DNA of 64,000 bases from Candidatus Omnitrophota bacterium (GTDB taxonomy: Bacteria; Omnitrophota; Omnitrophia; Omnitrophales; JACROU01), in contig JAJDCD010000025.1 in NCBI GenBank assembly GCA_029261035.1, forward strand, positions 62,001 to 126,000, read 5' to 3'. Within the stretch, counting starts at the first letter, position 1; each line of letters begins with the position of its first letter. This document shows, piece by piece, positions 10,346-19,484 of this stretch. Below the pieces are notes generated by a model. The model was not told the DNA's origin and did not search any database. It was given only the letters and a program-made list of their open reading frames with translations. The translations under genes and the position numbers were made by a program.

Positions 10346-12490
10346 TCAATGTGAGTTTTGTAATGGCTCCGTCACATGCGTTAATTTAATCTCTTCTATC
10401 GAATCCAATACTTCTTCTACTGTAATTTGTTTCATACAATCCAATTGAACTTTACTATGACAACTATTCGAATAACAAGGAGCACATTTAATCTGCTTCC
10501 AATGCACTCTGATCTTCTTTGAAGGAGGAACATGTTTCTCCGGAGAAGTCGGCCCAAAAAGAGCCACAACAGGAGTCAAAGAAGCTGCAGCGATATGTAA
10601 TGGTGCCGAATCTGGGGTCACAAGAACTCGAAACTTTTTAGTTAATGCAATCAACTCCCCCAAAGAAGTCTTTCCAACTAGATTAACAACCCCCTTAGAG
10701 TGCATTTGCAAAAACTTTTCGGCCAAATGATTCTCCTGAGCAGCCCCTATTAAAACAATACGTGCTTGATACTTTTTTTGGAGTTCTTCTGCTAAATGAA
10801 CAAACCATTCCAAAGGCCAACGCTTTGTAACCCACTTAGAGCTGGCTCCTAAAGCAAACCCTACAAGAAACGCATCCTCGGACACCCAAGATTTTTCTAA
10901 CTGCTTTCTTACTTGAAGCTCATCTCTAGAACTAGCCCATAACTCCAAACGGTCATCTAAAGTCTTTATTCCCAGCTCTTTTAAAAGCTGGAACTGATGA
11001 TCTAAAGGCGGAATTAATTTATTAAACCCCTTCGTTCCTCGATTCAATAAACGACCTCCTTTTCCTCGAATATAACCAAATCGTTCTGGAATTTGAGCTA
11101 AAAAAGCAAGGAGGTGCGTCTTAAAATTATTTTGAAAATCTATAGATAAATCAAAACTACGATTACGAATCAAATAACACAAAGCAGGAAATCGAAAACC
11201 CAAACTCCACAAACGATCTCTTTTAAAAGGAATAATTTCATCTAAATAAGGGCACCCCTGCACTACTTTTATCCATTTTTCATCGACAAGAATGCTTATA
11301 TGTGACTTAGGAAATTTTTCTTTCAACATTCTTAAACTTGGAATAACTAGAACAAGGTCTCCCAAAGCTCCTAATTTTATTACCAATATTTTTTTCTCTC
11401 TTTGTAATTTCTCATAAACTTTTATTGTTTTTTCAAACATAAGATCGAGAGAAAAGTTTTCTTCCACTTTCTTACGCAAAGCATGTGCATATTGAATACA
11501 TAAGTCTTGGTTTTCAATCATCTTCACCATAGCCTCTGACATAAGCACAGAGTTTGAGGGAGGAACAAGAAGTCCATTCACCTCATGATCCACAATCTCA
11601 CTAACACCTCCCACACGCGTCGCCACCACAGCAGTCCCAGATGCCGCAGACTCCACAATAACACGACCAAAGCCTTCCGGCGTCTTAGTTGACAGAACAA
11701 GTAAGTGCGCACGCTTCAATATCTCAGGGATATCATTGCGAGGCCCTAAAAACTGTACAACCTCTTTTAAATCTAATTCATCAACCAAATCTTTGAGATA
11801 GGCTTCTAGCTTTAGTCCCCTTTTCCCATTTGCTCCACCAACAATCCAAGCGCGTGTATGAGGGTGCTTTCGATGAACTAAATGAAAAGCTCTAATAAAA
11901 TCCGAATGCCCCTTCAAAGAAGTAATTCTGCCAATATTAACAATATTAAACTGAGACACATTGGATTGGTATTTTTCTATATTGAATTCAAAACTAGACA
12001 AATCCACTCCTCGATATATCAAATCCATACGTTCTTTTGTTACATTAAAATTTTCATGAATGTGATTACCAATAGCTTTAGAAATTACAATAACTCGTTT
12101 CCCAAATCCCATAACACGAGAAAATATATGTGTTGAATAATAACCATGACAAGTCGTTACAAACTGAACTCCCGTTTTTTTTCTCACTTTTTTACAAGCA
12201 AAATAAGCAATCCAAGCAGGTATTCGAGATCGGGCATGAACAATATCAATCTTCTCCCGAATCAACAAGTCAGCTAATTTACCGACAAGAAATAAAGAAG
12301 ATAAAGATTTCTTATGCACAGGCAAGGAAATATGATGCACCTTTGCTTTCTCTAACTGTTTAACTAAAACACCTCCATTAGAAACCACATAAGGATCATG
12401 ACCTCTCGCCTTAAGAGCTAAAGCCAAATCAATAGTTCCGCGTTCTACACCACCATGATTTAATTCTGGGAGAATTTGCAAAACTCTCAT
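10346..12490 (-). CDS. Fused GT4-GT9 glycosyltransferase
   Basis: One 714-residue frame holds two complete glycosyltransferases. Residues 1 to about 365 are GT4: LPELNHGGVERGTIDLA near the start and EGFGRVIVESAASGTAVV with the E-x7-E pattern. Residues from about 370 are GT9: ILVIKLGALGDLVLVIPS, then DSAPLHIAAASLTPVVALFG and a C-terminal cysteine set (CAPCYSNSCH). I saw no internal start with a ribosome-binding site at the junction that would make two proteins. It overlaps the acyltransferase gene by four bases (ATGA at 12487-12490) and the next GT4 follows after 11 bases. The fusion implies two successive sugar additions by one polypeptide; the sugars themselves are not deducible. Confidence 0.92.
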   Translation of the reverse strand: MRVLQILPELNHGGVERGTIDLALALKARGHDPYVVSNGGVLVKQLEKAKVHHISLPVHKKSLSSLFLVGKLADLLIREKIDIVHARSRIPAWIAYFACKKVRKKTGVQFVTTCHGYYSTHIFSRVMGFGKRVIVISKAIGNHIHENFNVTKERMDLIYRGVDLSSFEFNIEKYQSNVSQFNIVNIGRITSLKGHSDFIRAFHLVHRKHPHTRAWIVGGANGKRGLKLEAYLKDLVDELDLKEVVQFLGPRNDIPEILKRAHLLVLSTKTPEGFGRVIVESAASGTAVVATRVGGVSEIVDHEVNGLLVPPSNSVLMSEAMVKMIENQDLCIQYAHALRKKVEENFSLDLMFEKTIKVYEKLQREKKILVIKLGALGDLVLVIPSLRMLKEKFPKSHISILVDEKWIKVVQGCPYLDEIIPFKRDRLWSLGFRFPALCYLIRNRSFDLSIDFQNNFKTHLLAFLAQIPERFGYIRGKGGRLLNRGTKGFNKLIPPLDHQFQLLKELGIKTLDDRLELWASSRDELQVRKQLEKSWVSEDAFLVGFALGASSKWVTKRWPLEWFVHLAEELQKKYQARIVLIGAAQENHLAEKFLQMHSKGVVNLVGKTSLGELIALTKKFRVLVTPDSAPLHIAAASLTPVVALFGPTSPEKHVPPSKKIRVHWKQIKCAPCYSNSCHSKVQLDCMKQITVEEVLDSIEEIKLTHVTEPLQNSH

Positions 12491-14427
12491 AATAGAGCCC
12501 TCAAGCTTTCCGAAATCTTTTTCTTATCATCATAAATTAAACGTGTTCTTCGTTGATTCATCTCAACATCCAACTCTTTCTCAACATCAAAAGGATTCAC
12601 AACGCGAAGCACTCCCTGTTTCTGGAGATGTTTTTGAAAACGATAATGTTTAGAAGCTAGACCTTTTGAGTTCATTTTCAAAATCAACACATCTTTCCCG
12701 CTTGCCACTCCTTCTGAAATCATGGACACACTATCTTCTGAAACTAGGATCACATCACTTACGCCCATCATCTTCCGGGCAATTCCCTCTGGATTATCTT
12801 CATTAGCAATAACCAAAAGAGGCACCTCTGGATGTTTCTCAAATTTATCTTTAAGCACTTTTTCGTATTGCTTAGACGTTCTTCTAGAAGTGGTTATGAT
12901 CAATTTACAGTTATTCTTATGAACAAATCGATCCAAACCCTCCACAAATTGTTTGAAAAATTGTGGCGAAAAATCATACCCTTTGGTTTTACCCCCAAGA
13001 AAAACAGAAACAACCTTTTGGTGATCCAAGTTCAATTCTTGCCTCAAAAGCTCTCCATCAATTTTTAATTGTTCTGAATCCACTAAGTTAGGCGCTACCC
13101 GCGTCAACAAAACCCCTTTAGATTCTTTTACGCGATCATGTTCAGGAATTAAACTTAAATCTGGTTTCATCAAATTAAAAGGAAACGGCCGCTTCATTAA
13201 CACAATATTTTTAACTTGGAATTCCTTCTTTAAAATAAAATTAAGTGGCAAAACAGAAAAGCCACAGGAAACCACAAGGTCAGGTGCTGTTTGAACTAAC
13301 TGTTCATAAGACTCTTTTTCAAGAAAAGCTTTCAAAACATGCATTCTCCCCTGAGACCAAGGTAAAAGAATCAAAGAAAATAGTGAAAACATGCGTTTAG
13401 CCCATTTGCTTTTATAACGAATTTGAACCGTATCTAATTTAAACTCGAAACGTTCGTCCAGCTCATCCAAATCTTTAATCATTTGAGCAATAGCTCTGGA
13501 CTGAACTTCATGCCCCGGTTTTCCATCCGACAAAACTACAATGTTTTTTGTCCAATTATATTTCCATCGTTTAAAAAACCACAGCCACTGTTCTGGAAAC
13601 TGTGTAATGTATTTTTGTAAATAATCCATATACTGCTGTGTGTATTTTTCTATATCTTTTTTCACATCATCTGTTTTCACAACTTCGATTGGCTCTTCAA
13701 AATAAATTCGATGTTGAGAACCTTTTTCTCTAACAAGAAAAGAGGTTTGTATAATAGAACCCGTTCGATAAGCAATTTCAATAATCCCTTGTGGCGCTGT
13801 AGTTTTTCGACCAAAAAAACGAACAGGGACCCCCTCTTTGCCTCCAGATTGATCTCCCAAAATTCCTAAGAGCCCATTTTCTCTACTTAATGCTCTTAGA
13901 ATAGCTTTCACACCAGCTCCCTTGCGAATCATTTTAGATCCATGACATTCTCTTAACTTTGTCAAAAAATTTTCTAATCTTTTTAATTTTTGATCTTTTA
14001 CGACAACATAAATAGGAAAACCTTGAAAACACCCCCAAAGACTTAATAATTCCCAGTTCCCAAAATGTGCCGTTAGAAAAACAACCCCCTTCGTTCTTTT
14101 AGCAATGCATGCGTCATAAATTTCTCTCCGGTATTCAACAACATGTTTATCAGAATAAGCTTGATTCATTTTTGGAAAATAAAGTATTTCCACAAAATTT
14201 TGAGCCAAATTCATATAGTTTTGACGAATAATTTTCTTTAACTCTGGCCCTGAATACTGATTACCAAAAGCTATCTTAAGGTTTGCATACACTCGTTTAA
14301 ATCGAATTCCTAGCAAAGCAAGAAACCACCCGAAACAACGTGCGAAAAACAAAGATACTTTGACAGGCAAACATTGACACAAAAAAGCGGCAATTCTAAC
14401 GAGAGTATAAGCTATTAAGTCGAGCAT
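12487..14427 (-). CDS. Fused LpxL-type acyltransferase and ELM1-like domain protein
   Basis: Residues 1 to about 290 form a lipid A late acyltransferase of the LpxL/HtrB family: an N-terminal hydrophobic helix, the catalytic H-x4-E in AHFGNWELL (His121, Glu126) and the C-terminal EQWLWFFKRWK. Such enzymes add a secondary acyl chain to Kdo2-lipid A. Residues from about 296 begin VVLSDGKPGHEVQS, the opening of the ELM1-like family (formerly DUF1022; 'mitochondrial fission ELM1' in databases), a GT-B-like domain of unclear function in bacteria. GGGAGG precedes the ATG. The start lies 32 bases inside lpxK. The acyltransferase call is firm; a sugar transfer role for the second half is inference. 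Confidence 0.9.
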   Translation of the reverse strand: MLDLIAYTLVRIAAFLCQCLPVKVSLFFARCFGWFLALLGIRFKRVYANLKIAFGNQYSGPELKKIIRQNYMNLAQNFVEILYFPKMNQAYSDKHVVEYRREIYDACIAKRTKGVVFLTAHFGNWELLSLWGCFQGFPIYVVVKDQKLKRLENFLTKLRECHGSKMIRKGAGVKAILRALSRENGLLGILGDQSGGKEGVPVRFFGRKTTAPQGIIEIAYRTGSIIQTSFLVREKGSQHRIYFEEPIEVVKTDDVKKDIEKYTQQYMDYLQKYITQFPEQWLWFFKRWKYNWTKNIVVLSDGKPGHEVQSRAIAQMIKDLDELDERFEFKLDTVQIRYKSKWAKRMFSLFSLILLPWSQGRMHVLKAFLEKESYEQLVQTAPDLVVSCGFSVLPLNFILKKEFQVKNIVLMKRPFPFNLMKPDLSLIPEHDRVKESKGVLLTRVAPNLVDSEQLKIDGELLRQELNLDHQKVVSVFLGGKTKGYDFSPQFFKQFVEGLDRFVHKNNCKLIITTSRRTSKQYEKVLKDKFEKHPEVPLLVIANEDNPEGIARKMMGVSDVILVSEDSVSMISEGVASGKDVLILKMNSKGLASKHYRFQKHLQKQGVLRVVNPFDVEKELDVEMNQRRTRLIYDDKKKISESLRALL

Positions 14428-15430
14428 CCAACTTTTCCTCCCCTGAAACTATTTTTAGTTTTACAGAGACAACCACAGGATCAATCCACTTATTCCAAAT
14501 ATCCTTTTGCCTCATCCAATCCTTCTCTGTAGTAAAGACTTCTTGTATCAAACCATCATCTTTTAATTTCTTTATTTTTTTTAATTCCTGAATTGAAAAA
14601 TTATGATGATCTAAAAAATTAATTTTTTTCTCAACCCGAATACCCATACACTCTACCAATCGATAAAAGGATTCAGGAAATCCAATACCAGACACACAGG
14701 CTACGGACTGATTTAAAAATGAGCCCACTTTCAAAGATTCTTCTGAAGACGCTCTGAATAAATCCCTTAGCTCATGCTCCGCTTCAATCAAATCCGCTTC
14801 AGGCGCATAATGCTCAATCTTTTGTTTTAAAAAACTCTCATCATCCTGAGATAAAGAGCTCCTGTGCGTTAAGACAATAACATCAGCTCTGTTCAATTCG
14901 GATAAAGGCTCCCTTAAACTCCCAAGAGGAATAAGGTTATTTGTCCCAAAAGGGCAGGCTCCATTAATCAACAGAACATCAAGATCTCTCTTCAGCTGAA
15001 CATGCTGAAAACCATCATCGAGTAAAGCAATATCAAAATCTCTTCCATTCAAATAACGTGTGGCTGTCTTATGTCTATCTTTACCAACAGCAATTAAAGC
15101 TTGAGGACAAGAAGACTCCAACTCCAAAACTTCATCATGAGAATACCCTCTTGTCAGTATCATCACTTTTTTAGACTGCTCTTCTATTTTTGAAGTCAGA
15201 TACTTAATAAAAGGGGTTTTTCCCGTTCCGCCCCAAGTAATATTCCCAACACTCACAACAGGAAACGATAAGGAGTTCTTTCTCAAGATTCGATATTTAA
15301 AAGCAGCCTTTCTAATTCCTATAATCACTGAATAAAAAATACTAGCGATAGTCAGAAAAGGCACTATTATTTTATCTGTCAAAGTTTCGGCACCTGACTC
15401 TGCAATTTTTTTCACTTTAAGCTTCATCAC
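14396..15430 (-). CDS. lpxK: Tetraacyldisaccharide 4'-kinase
   Basis: LpxK phosphorylates the 4' position of the lipid A precursor at the inner membrane. The P-loop GGTGKTP (Gly67-Pro73) follows VSVGNITW, the classic LpxK context, and LDDGFQH with the catalytic Asp is in the middle. A membrane-associated helix sits at about residues 20-40. Length of 344 is normal. The first codon may be the GTG at 15430 or the ATG directly after it. It overlaps the acyltransferase fusion, and kdtA follows upstream on the same strand, so the lipid A assembly enzymes are clustered. Confidence 0.95.
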   Translation of the reverse strand: MMKLKVKKIAESGAETLTDKIIVPFLTIASIFYSVIIGIRKAAFKYRILRKNSLSFPVVSVGNITWGGTGKTPFIKYLTSKIEEQSKKVMILTRGYSHDEVLELESSCPQALIAVGKDRHKTATRYLNGRDFDIALLDDGFQHVQLKRDLDVLLINGACPFGTNNLIPLGSLREPLSELNRADVIVLTHRSSLSQDDESFLKQKIEHYAPEADLIEAEHELRDLFRASSEESLKVGSFLNQSVACVSGIGFPESFYRLVECMGIRVEKKINFLDHHNFSIQELKKIKKLKDDGLIQEVFTTEKDWMRQKDIWNKWIDPVVVSVKLKIVSGEEKLDARLNSLYSR

Positions 15431-15572
15431 AAAATTCCCAACCGTTTATCTCATTCGATACAGCTTGATTCAAATCACAACACTTTATTTAAAACCTCAT
15501 ACTTTCGCACCTAGTGTGCCCGGCCTTTAGACCTGGAACACATTAAAGTGGCAACTCAACAGCCTCAACTAC

Positions 15573-16895
15573 TTATACCTTCTCAACAAACTGAGGCTGA
15601 GACACAAACTTCTCAATCCACTCCACATGTTTCTGACTGGATCCTTGAAGGCGTTCAACAACAGCTTTTGCATTCCGACCTAATTCCATCTGACGTTTCT
15701 TATCTTTTAACAAATAACGTAATCGTGTCTCCAGCAAAGAATGGTCCGAAATCATTTGAACAGCATCATTCATCGCCAACTGTTGATAGACATCATGAAA
15801 ATTGTATACGTGAGGGCCTGTTAAAATAGGCTTTTCATAATAGGCTGGTTCAATTGGATTCTGACCTCCATGATGAATTAAACTTCCACCCACAAAAACA
15901 ATGTCTGACATGAGGTAAAGGTCTTTCAACTTTCCTATCTGGTCTACAATTAAAATATCTTCTGCACTTATAGGAGAGACTGCGCATGAAAATAACTTTG
16001 GTTTCAAACCCACTCTAGTAACTTCTTCTGAAATCACTTCTGCTCTCTCGGGATGTCTAGGCACTAACAACAGTCTCAAATTAGGAAATTCTTTCTTCAA
16101 AGACACAAAAGCTTCTAATAAAAATTTTTCTTCCTTTTCATGAGTACTTCCTGCAATCAAAATCTGATCTCCTAAAGAAAATCCAAGAGACGTCTTCATT
16201 TCATTAGAATTACTAACAGAAGAAATCCCACTGATAATTTGGTCATACTTCATATTACCCATCAGCTTCACTTTTTCTTCAGTGATAAGTTGAGCAAAAC
16301 GTTTAAAATCTAACTCGGATTGAACTAAACAAAAATTAACGGAATTGAATATAGGCTTCATTAAAAAACCAACTTTCTGATACCCCCTTAAAGAATCCTC
16401 AGACATCCTTCCATTCACTATTCCCACCACAATATTTTGTTGATGAGCAAGCTGCACAAAATTAGGCCAGATTTCTTTTTCTGCTAATAGAATTAAATCT
16501 GGTTTCAAAGCCTTCAAAACACGTCGAATTACAAAACTAAAATCTAGAGGAAAGTAAATTAAGATACAATCTAGAGACTCCGCAACTTTATAACCCGTAG
16601 GAGTTGTTGTAGATATCAAAACTAAACTTTCAGGAAACTGCTGCTTCAACTGATGAATAAAAACCTTTAAAGACAATACTTCCCCTACACTGACCGCATG
16701 AATCCAAATCAGTTTCTTGCCCTGTTTTTTGTTTTTTTGGATTCTGCTCAGAATTTCAGGTTCAAACTTACCCCAGCGTTCATTCCAATACCGATTTCCA
16801 TCCTCAGCCTGTTTAGAACGGAGCAAAAACTTAGGAAAGGAAAATAAAGCAAATACAAAAAATATAAAATCAAATAATAAAATACGTATAAACAA
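15573..16895 (-). CDS. waaA: 3-deoxy-D-manno-octulosonic acid transferase
   Basis: WaaA/KdtA (GT30) transfers Kdo from CMP-Kdo to lipid IVA. The protein has an N-terminal membrane anchor (residues 2-20), then WIHAVSVGEV with the family's essential region, AEKEIWPNF in the mid part and GGSLIHHGGQNPIEPA in the C-terminal lobe, all hallmarks of this family. The start is a TTG with AGGAG eight bases before it. It is 440 residues, normal length. Together with kdsA, kdsB and lpxK in this window it makes the Kdo-lipid A path nearly complete from Kdo-8-P on. Confidence 0.95.
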   Translation of the reverse strand: MFIRILLFDFIFFVFALFSFPKFLLRSKQAEDGNRYWNERWGKFEPEILSRIQKNKKQGKKLIWIHAVSVGEVLSLKVFIHQLKQQFPESLVLISTTTPTGYKVAESLDCILIYFPLDFSFVIRRVLKALKPDLILLAEKEIWPNFVQLAHQQNIVVGIVNGRMSEDSLRGYQKVGFLMKPIFNSVNFCLVQSELDFKRFAQLITEEKVKLMGNMKYDQIISGISSVSNSNEMKTSLGFSLGDQILIAGSTHEKEEKFLLEAFVSLKKEFPNLRLLLVPRHPERAEVISEEVTRVGLKPKLFSCAVSPISAEDILIVDQIGKLKDLYLMSDIVFVGGSLIHHGGQNPIEPAYYEKPILTGPHVYNFHDVYQQLAMNDAVQMISDHSLLETRLRYLLKDKKRQMELGRNAKAVVERLQGSSQKHVEWIEKFVSQPQFVEKV

Positions 16896-16920
16896 TATGA
16901 TTACTCCTAAATATTTTAAA

Positions 16921-17826
16921 TTAAGCCCTAGGATGCGCTTGTTCGTACGATTCTTTTAAGCGCTTGGTGGACACGTGTGTGTATATCTGAGTCGTAGATA
17001 AATTTTGATGCCCTAAAAGCTCTTGAACACTTCTCAAGTCCGCACCTCGATCTAACATATGAGTTGCAAAAGAATGCCTTAACACATGAGGGGAGATTTC
17101 TTTTGCTAGAGAAATACGTCTAGCATATTTAAGAACAATTCTACGAACACTTCTATCTGTAAGCCTCGTCTTTCCTTTATTAAGAAATAAAGCGCCTAAT
17201 TCACTTTGATCGTCTCTTTTATTAATATAGTCTTTCATTGCGTCCAAAGCTTTAGAGCCTACCGGCACCATACGTTCTTTCTTCCCTTTACCACGCACTT
17301 TGAGAACCTCGCCTAAAAAATCAACGTCCTCAATATTGAGTCCCACCAGTTCACTAACACGAATCCCGCTAGAATATAATAACTCCAGAATCGACTTGTC
17401 TCTTTTTTCTATTTTAGTGTTCTTAGAGGGCGCCTCTAATAAATTGCTTATTTCTTGCTCTTCTAAATAGATAGGAAGTTTTTTATCTTTTTTAGGGGTA
17501 GCAATATTAACTGCAGGGTTCTCTTTTACAAGGTTTTCTCTGGTTAAGAATTTAAAAAAAGAACGAAGGCTCGCTAATTTTCTCGAAATCGTACTTTTGG
17601 AAAAATCTTTCTCTGATAAAAAGGCTAAATAACGTCTGATTTCCAAATAATCAATTTTTTCAATCTCTGTATCCTTGAAAAAATTAAAAAAACTTTGAAG
17701 ATCAACAGAATAATTTGTTATGGTATGACTAGAAGCATTTTTTTCTGCTTCTAAAAATGTCATAAACCGTGAAACCAAAGTTTGATGCCTATTTTTTTGT
17801 TTAACTGTTTTCTCTTTTATACTCAT
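16921..17826 (-). CDS. xerD: Tyrosine recombinase, XerC/XerD type
   Basis: Xer recombinases resolve chromosome dimers at dif sites. The 301-residue protein has the N-terminal SAM-like core-binding domain (about 15-105) and a catalytic domain with Arg156 (SGIRVSEL), His247 and Arg250 (HVLRHSF), His273 (LLGHQN) and Tyr282 (IYTHVS). The length and lack of extra domains favour a housekeeping Xer over a phage or integron integrase. It lies 25 bases before kdtA. Whether it is XerC, XerD or the single-Xer type (XerA/XerH) cannot be settled, so the symbol is provisional. Confidence 0.88.
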   Translation of the reverse strand: MSIKEKTVKQKNRHQTLVSRFMTFLEAEKNASSHTITNYSVDLQSFFNFFKDTEIEKIDYLEIRRYLAFLSEKDFSKSTISRKLASLRSFFKFLTRENLVKENPAVNIATPKKDKKLPIYLEEQEISNLLEAPSKNTKIEKRDKSILELLYSSGIRVSELVGLNIEDVDFLGEVLKVRGKGKKERMVPVGSKALDAMKDYINKRDDQSELGALFLNKGKTRLTDRSVRRIVLKYARRISLAKEISPHVLRHSFATHMLDRGADLRSVQELLGHQNLSTTQIYTHVSTKRLKESYEQAHPRA

Positions 17827-17888
17827 AATTACTTATTCTCCCAATCTTTTTTTACTGCTCTAAACTCTAATTAAAATTCAAAGCAGGA

Positions 17889-18089
17889 CTATCCCCCACC
17901 TACAAATTGGACAATCTCTAAAACATCTTCCTCTTTAAGAAAAGTATCTGAATACAGCCCCTTCTCTATAACTTGCTTATTTATTTCACAAACAACGGCT
18001 TCTTTTTTAATGCCGTTTTCCTCTAAAAACTGTTTTAAACTGACAGAAACATCACACTCCTGCTGCTTTCCATTAACCGTTAAAAACAT
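17889..18089 (-). CDS. ThiS/MoaD-like sulfur carrier protein
   Basis: A 66-residue beta-grasp protein that resembles ThiS: FLTVNGKQQECD at the start, SLKQFLEENG, VCEINKQVI and EEDVLEIVQFVGGG at the end. The C-terminal Gly-Gly is the site that is adenylated and thiocarboxylated. ThiS gives sulfur to the thiazole of thiamine. No ThiF, ThiG or ThiH gene is near, so it stands alone here, and the biosynthetic pathway it serves is not shown by context. It has its own likely promoter (18150-18177). xerD follows after 62 bases. Confidence 0.8.
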   Translation of the reverse strand: MFLTVNGKQQECDVSVSLKQFLEENGIKKEAVVCEINKQVIEKGLYSDTFLKEEDVLEIVQFVGGG

Positions 18090-18149
18090 AACTATTCCCT
18101 CTGGATATGAATTAAGACTTCAAGATGATAGCTCATTCTTATAGGACGT

Positions 18150-18177
18150 ATTTTATCAAAATACTACAGGATGTAAA
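18150..18177 (-). promoter_or_regulatory. Likely sigma-70 promoter of the ThiS-like gene
   Basis: On the minus strand TTTACA (18172-18177) and TAAAAT (18150-18155) are separated by 16 bases, each one base off consensus. The start codon lies about 60 bases downstream. An 11-base direct repeat, TTATAGGACGT on the plus strand, flanks the promoter at 18139-18149 and 18185-18195 and could be an operator. Confidence 0.5.
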
Positions 18178-18195
18178 GTGGTAATTATAGGACGT

Positions 18196-18606
18196 TTATG
18201 CGGATTCCTGGTCTTCTGGGGGGTCTTTCTTTTTTCTCTTTCTCTTACTTTTATTTTTTTCAGGCTCTAAGCTAAAAAGATGCTCTAGATGTAGAATTTG
18301 GGAATCTTCTACCGCTTCTTCCTCAATTCTTCGAATGAGTGCACTAAAATCCTCTTCTTTCATTTCTAGGTATTCTAAACATATTGTAGTCAATAGACGG
18401 GTTATTAAATTGGACTGAATTTCCAAATCCTGAAGACGATCATTTGCTTCTGAAACTTGTTCCCAAATTTTATCAATATGTGTTTTAAGGTATTCAAGAT
18501 CCATTGGAGGCGCAGTGGCTTTACCCTTAGACACCTTCTTCGATGCTCTAGCGGAAGTTTTCTTTGGAGCTTTCTTTTTGACTATTTTTTTCGACTTTTT
18601 TTTCAT
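18196..18606 (-). CDS. Lysine-rich, partly coiled protein of unknown function
   Basis: I do not recognise a family. The first 35 residues are rich in Lys, Ala and Ser (KKKSKKIVKKKAPKK), like the tail of histone H1. Residues of the middle part (about 45-115) are predicted helical, with DRLQDLEIQSNLITRLL suggesting a coiled coil or oligomerisation helix, and the C-terminus is again basic and charged (KSKRKRKKKDPP). The ATG at 18606 has AGGTG nine bases upstream; a longer reading from 18636 adds an unlikely hydrophobic start. DNA or RNA binding is a guess from charge alone. A terminator lies upstream, so it may have its own transcript. Confidence 0.6.
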   Translation of the reverse strand: MKKKSKKIVKKKAPKKTSARASKKVSKGKATAPPMDLEYLKTHIDKIWEQVSEANDRLQDLEIQSNLITRLLTTICLEYLEMKEEDFSALIRRIEEEAVEDSQILHLEHLFSLEPEKNKSKRKRKKKDPPEDQESA

Positions 18607-18683
18607 CAATTCACACCTATAAAGAAAGAGTAACATAAAATCAATTAATTAACGAATGAACAAAAAAGCATACTAACAGGCAT

Positions 18684-18727
18684 AAAAAAGGGCAAAACAA
18701 GATCTTTGAAAAGAAATTGTCTTACCC
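18684..18727 (-). terminator. Intrinsic terminator after the RDD gene
   Basis: On the minus strand an 11-bp stem (18717-18727 with 18690-18700, two G-U pairs) is followed by six T residues (18684-18689). It begins 8 bases after the stop of the RDD gene. Confidence 0.7.
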
Positions 18728-18735
18728 TAAAAAAA

Positions 18736-19338
18736 CTATTTACTATACGTAACTCTTGTTTTGGCGTAGGCGTCTATTAAACGTTCTCCGCCCTCTGGCT
18801 GCTCTCTATCCAATAATAAGAACAGGGCTAACACAGCAACAATAGGAAGTACAAGTAAACCAGAAACAGCCGCTGGAGAAAGAAAAGCGGTAATCGTTCC
18901 GATCGTAAAAATAACAATTCCTACTAAATACCAAACTCTTCTTACTAAAAGGCTAGGAAATACAATTCGAGCAAATTCACCCACATAACCACCCACTAAA
19001 ACAATAGGTATAATTAAATGAATATTACGAATTAAAGCTTGTGCAAATGTTATTTTCCCACCCACAAGACTTACAATTTTAGCATCAGCCATCCATCGAC
19101 CTGGAGAAAAAACCAAGTCTCTAAAGATCATCCAACCTGCATTAACTAAGATCAACACCGTATTACGAACAATTTCAGGAGCAGAAAATAATGCTAATGC
19201 GGCCAAAACACCCAAAGCAAGTGGCATAATAAGTAAATCAAAAATACAAGCAAGAGCTCTTCTTCTACGTTTAATGACTTCAGGGCTACCAACAGAACTC
19301 GATGATACTTGTTCTCCACCCCCTATATTTTCTTCCAT
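18736..19338 (-). CDS. RDD-family membrane protein
   Basis: RDD proteins are small multi-spanning inner membrane proteins named for conserved Arg and Asp residues; the roles proposed include ion or small-molecule exchange. Here RRRALACIFDLLI gives the first motif and RDLVFSPGRWMADAKIV the second. About four to five hydrophobic segments lie between residues 30 and 180, the last pair after the RDD core. Start ATG has AAAGGAG before it. The gene stands between two likely transcript ends, with 146 bases to dprA. Family call is good, function unknown. Confidence 0.8.
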   Translation of the reverse strand: MEENIGGGEQVSSSSVGSPEVIKRRRRALACIFDLLIMPLALGVLAALALFSAPEIVRNTVLILVNAGWMIFRDLVFSPGRWMADAKIVSLVGGKITFAQALIRNIHLIIPIVLVGGYVGEFARIVFPSLLVRRVWYLVGIVIFTIGTITAFLSPAAVSGLLVLPIVAVLALFLLLDREQPEGGERLIDAYAKTRVTYSK

Positions 19339-19484
19339 AATAAAACTCCTTTCATATACCTCTATTACTAAAATTCATCCAAATAAAAGTTATAAAGACA
19401 GATCATTAATTACATTATCGACCAAACACCCTTCATCTTTAAGTATACACGATAAGGAGTATACATAGAATCCTTACTCAGGCA

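Noticed and set aside
16921-17826. The tyrosine recombinase as the integrase of a genomic island
   Set aside because: It is a plain 301-residue Xer protein between housekeeping genes, with no tRNA, attachment repeats or cargo next to it.
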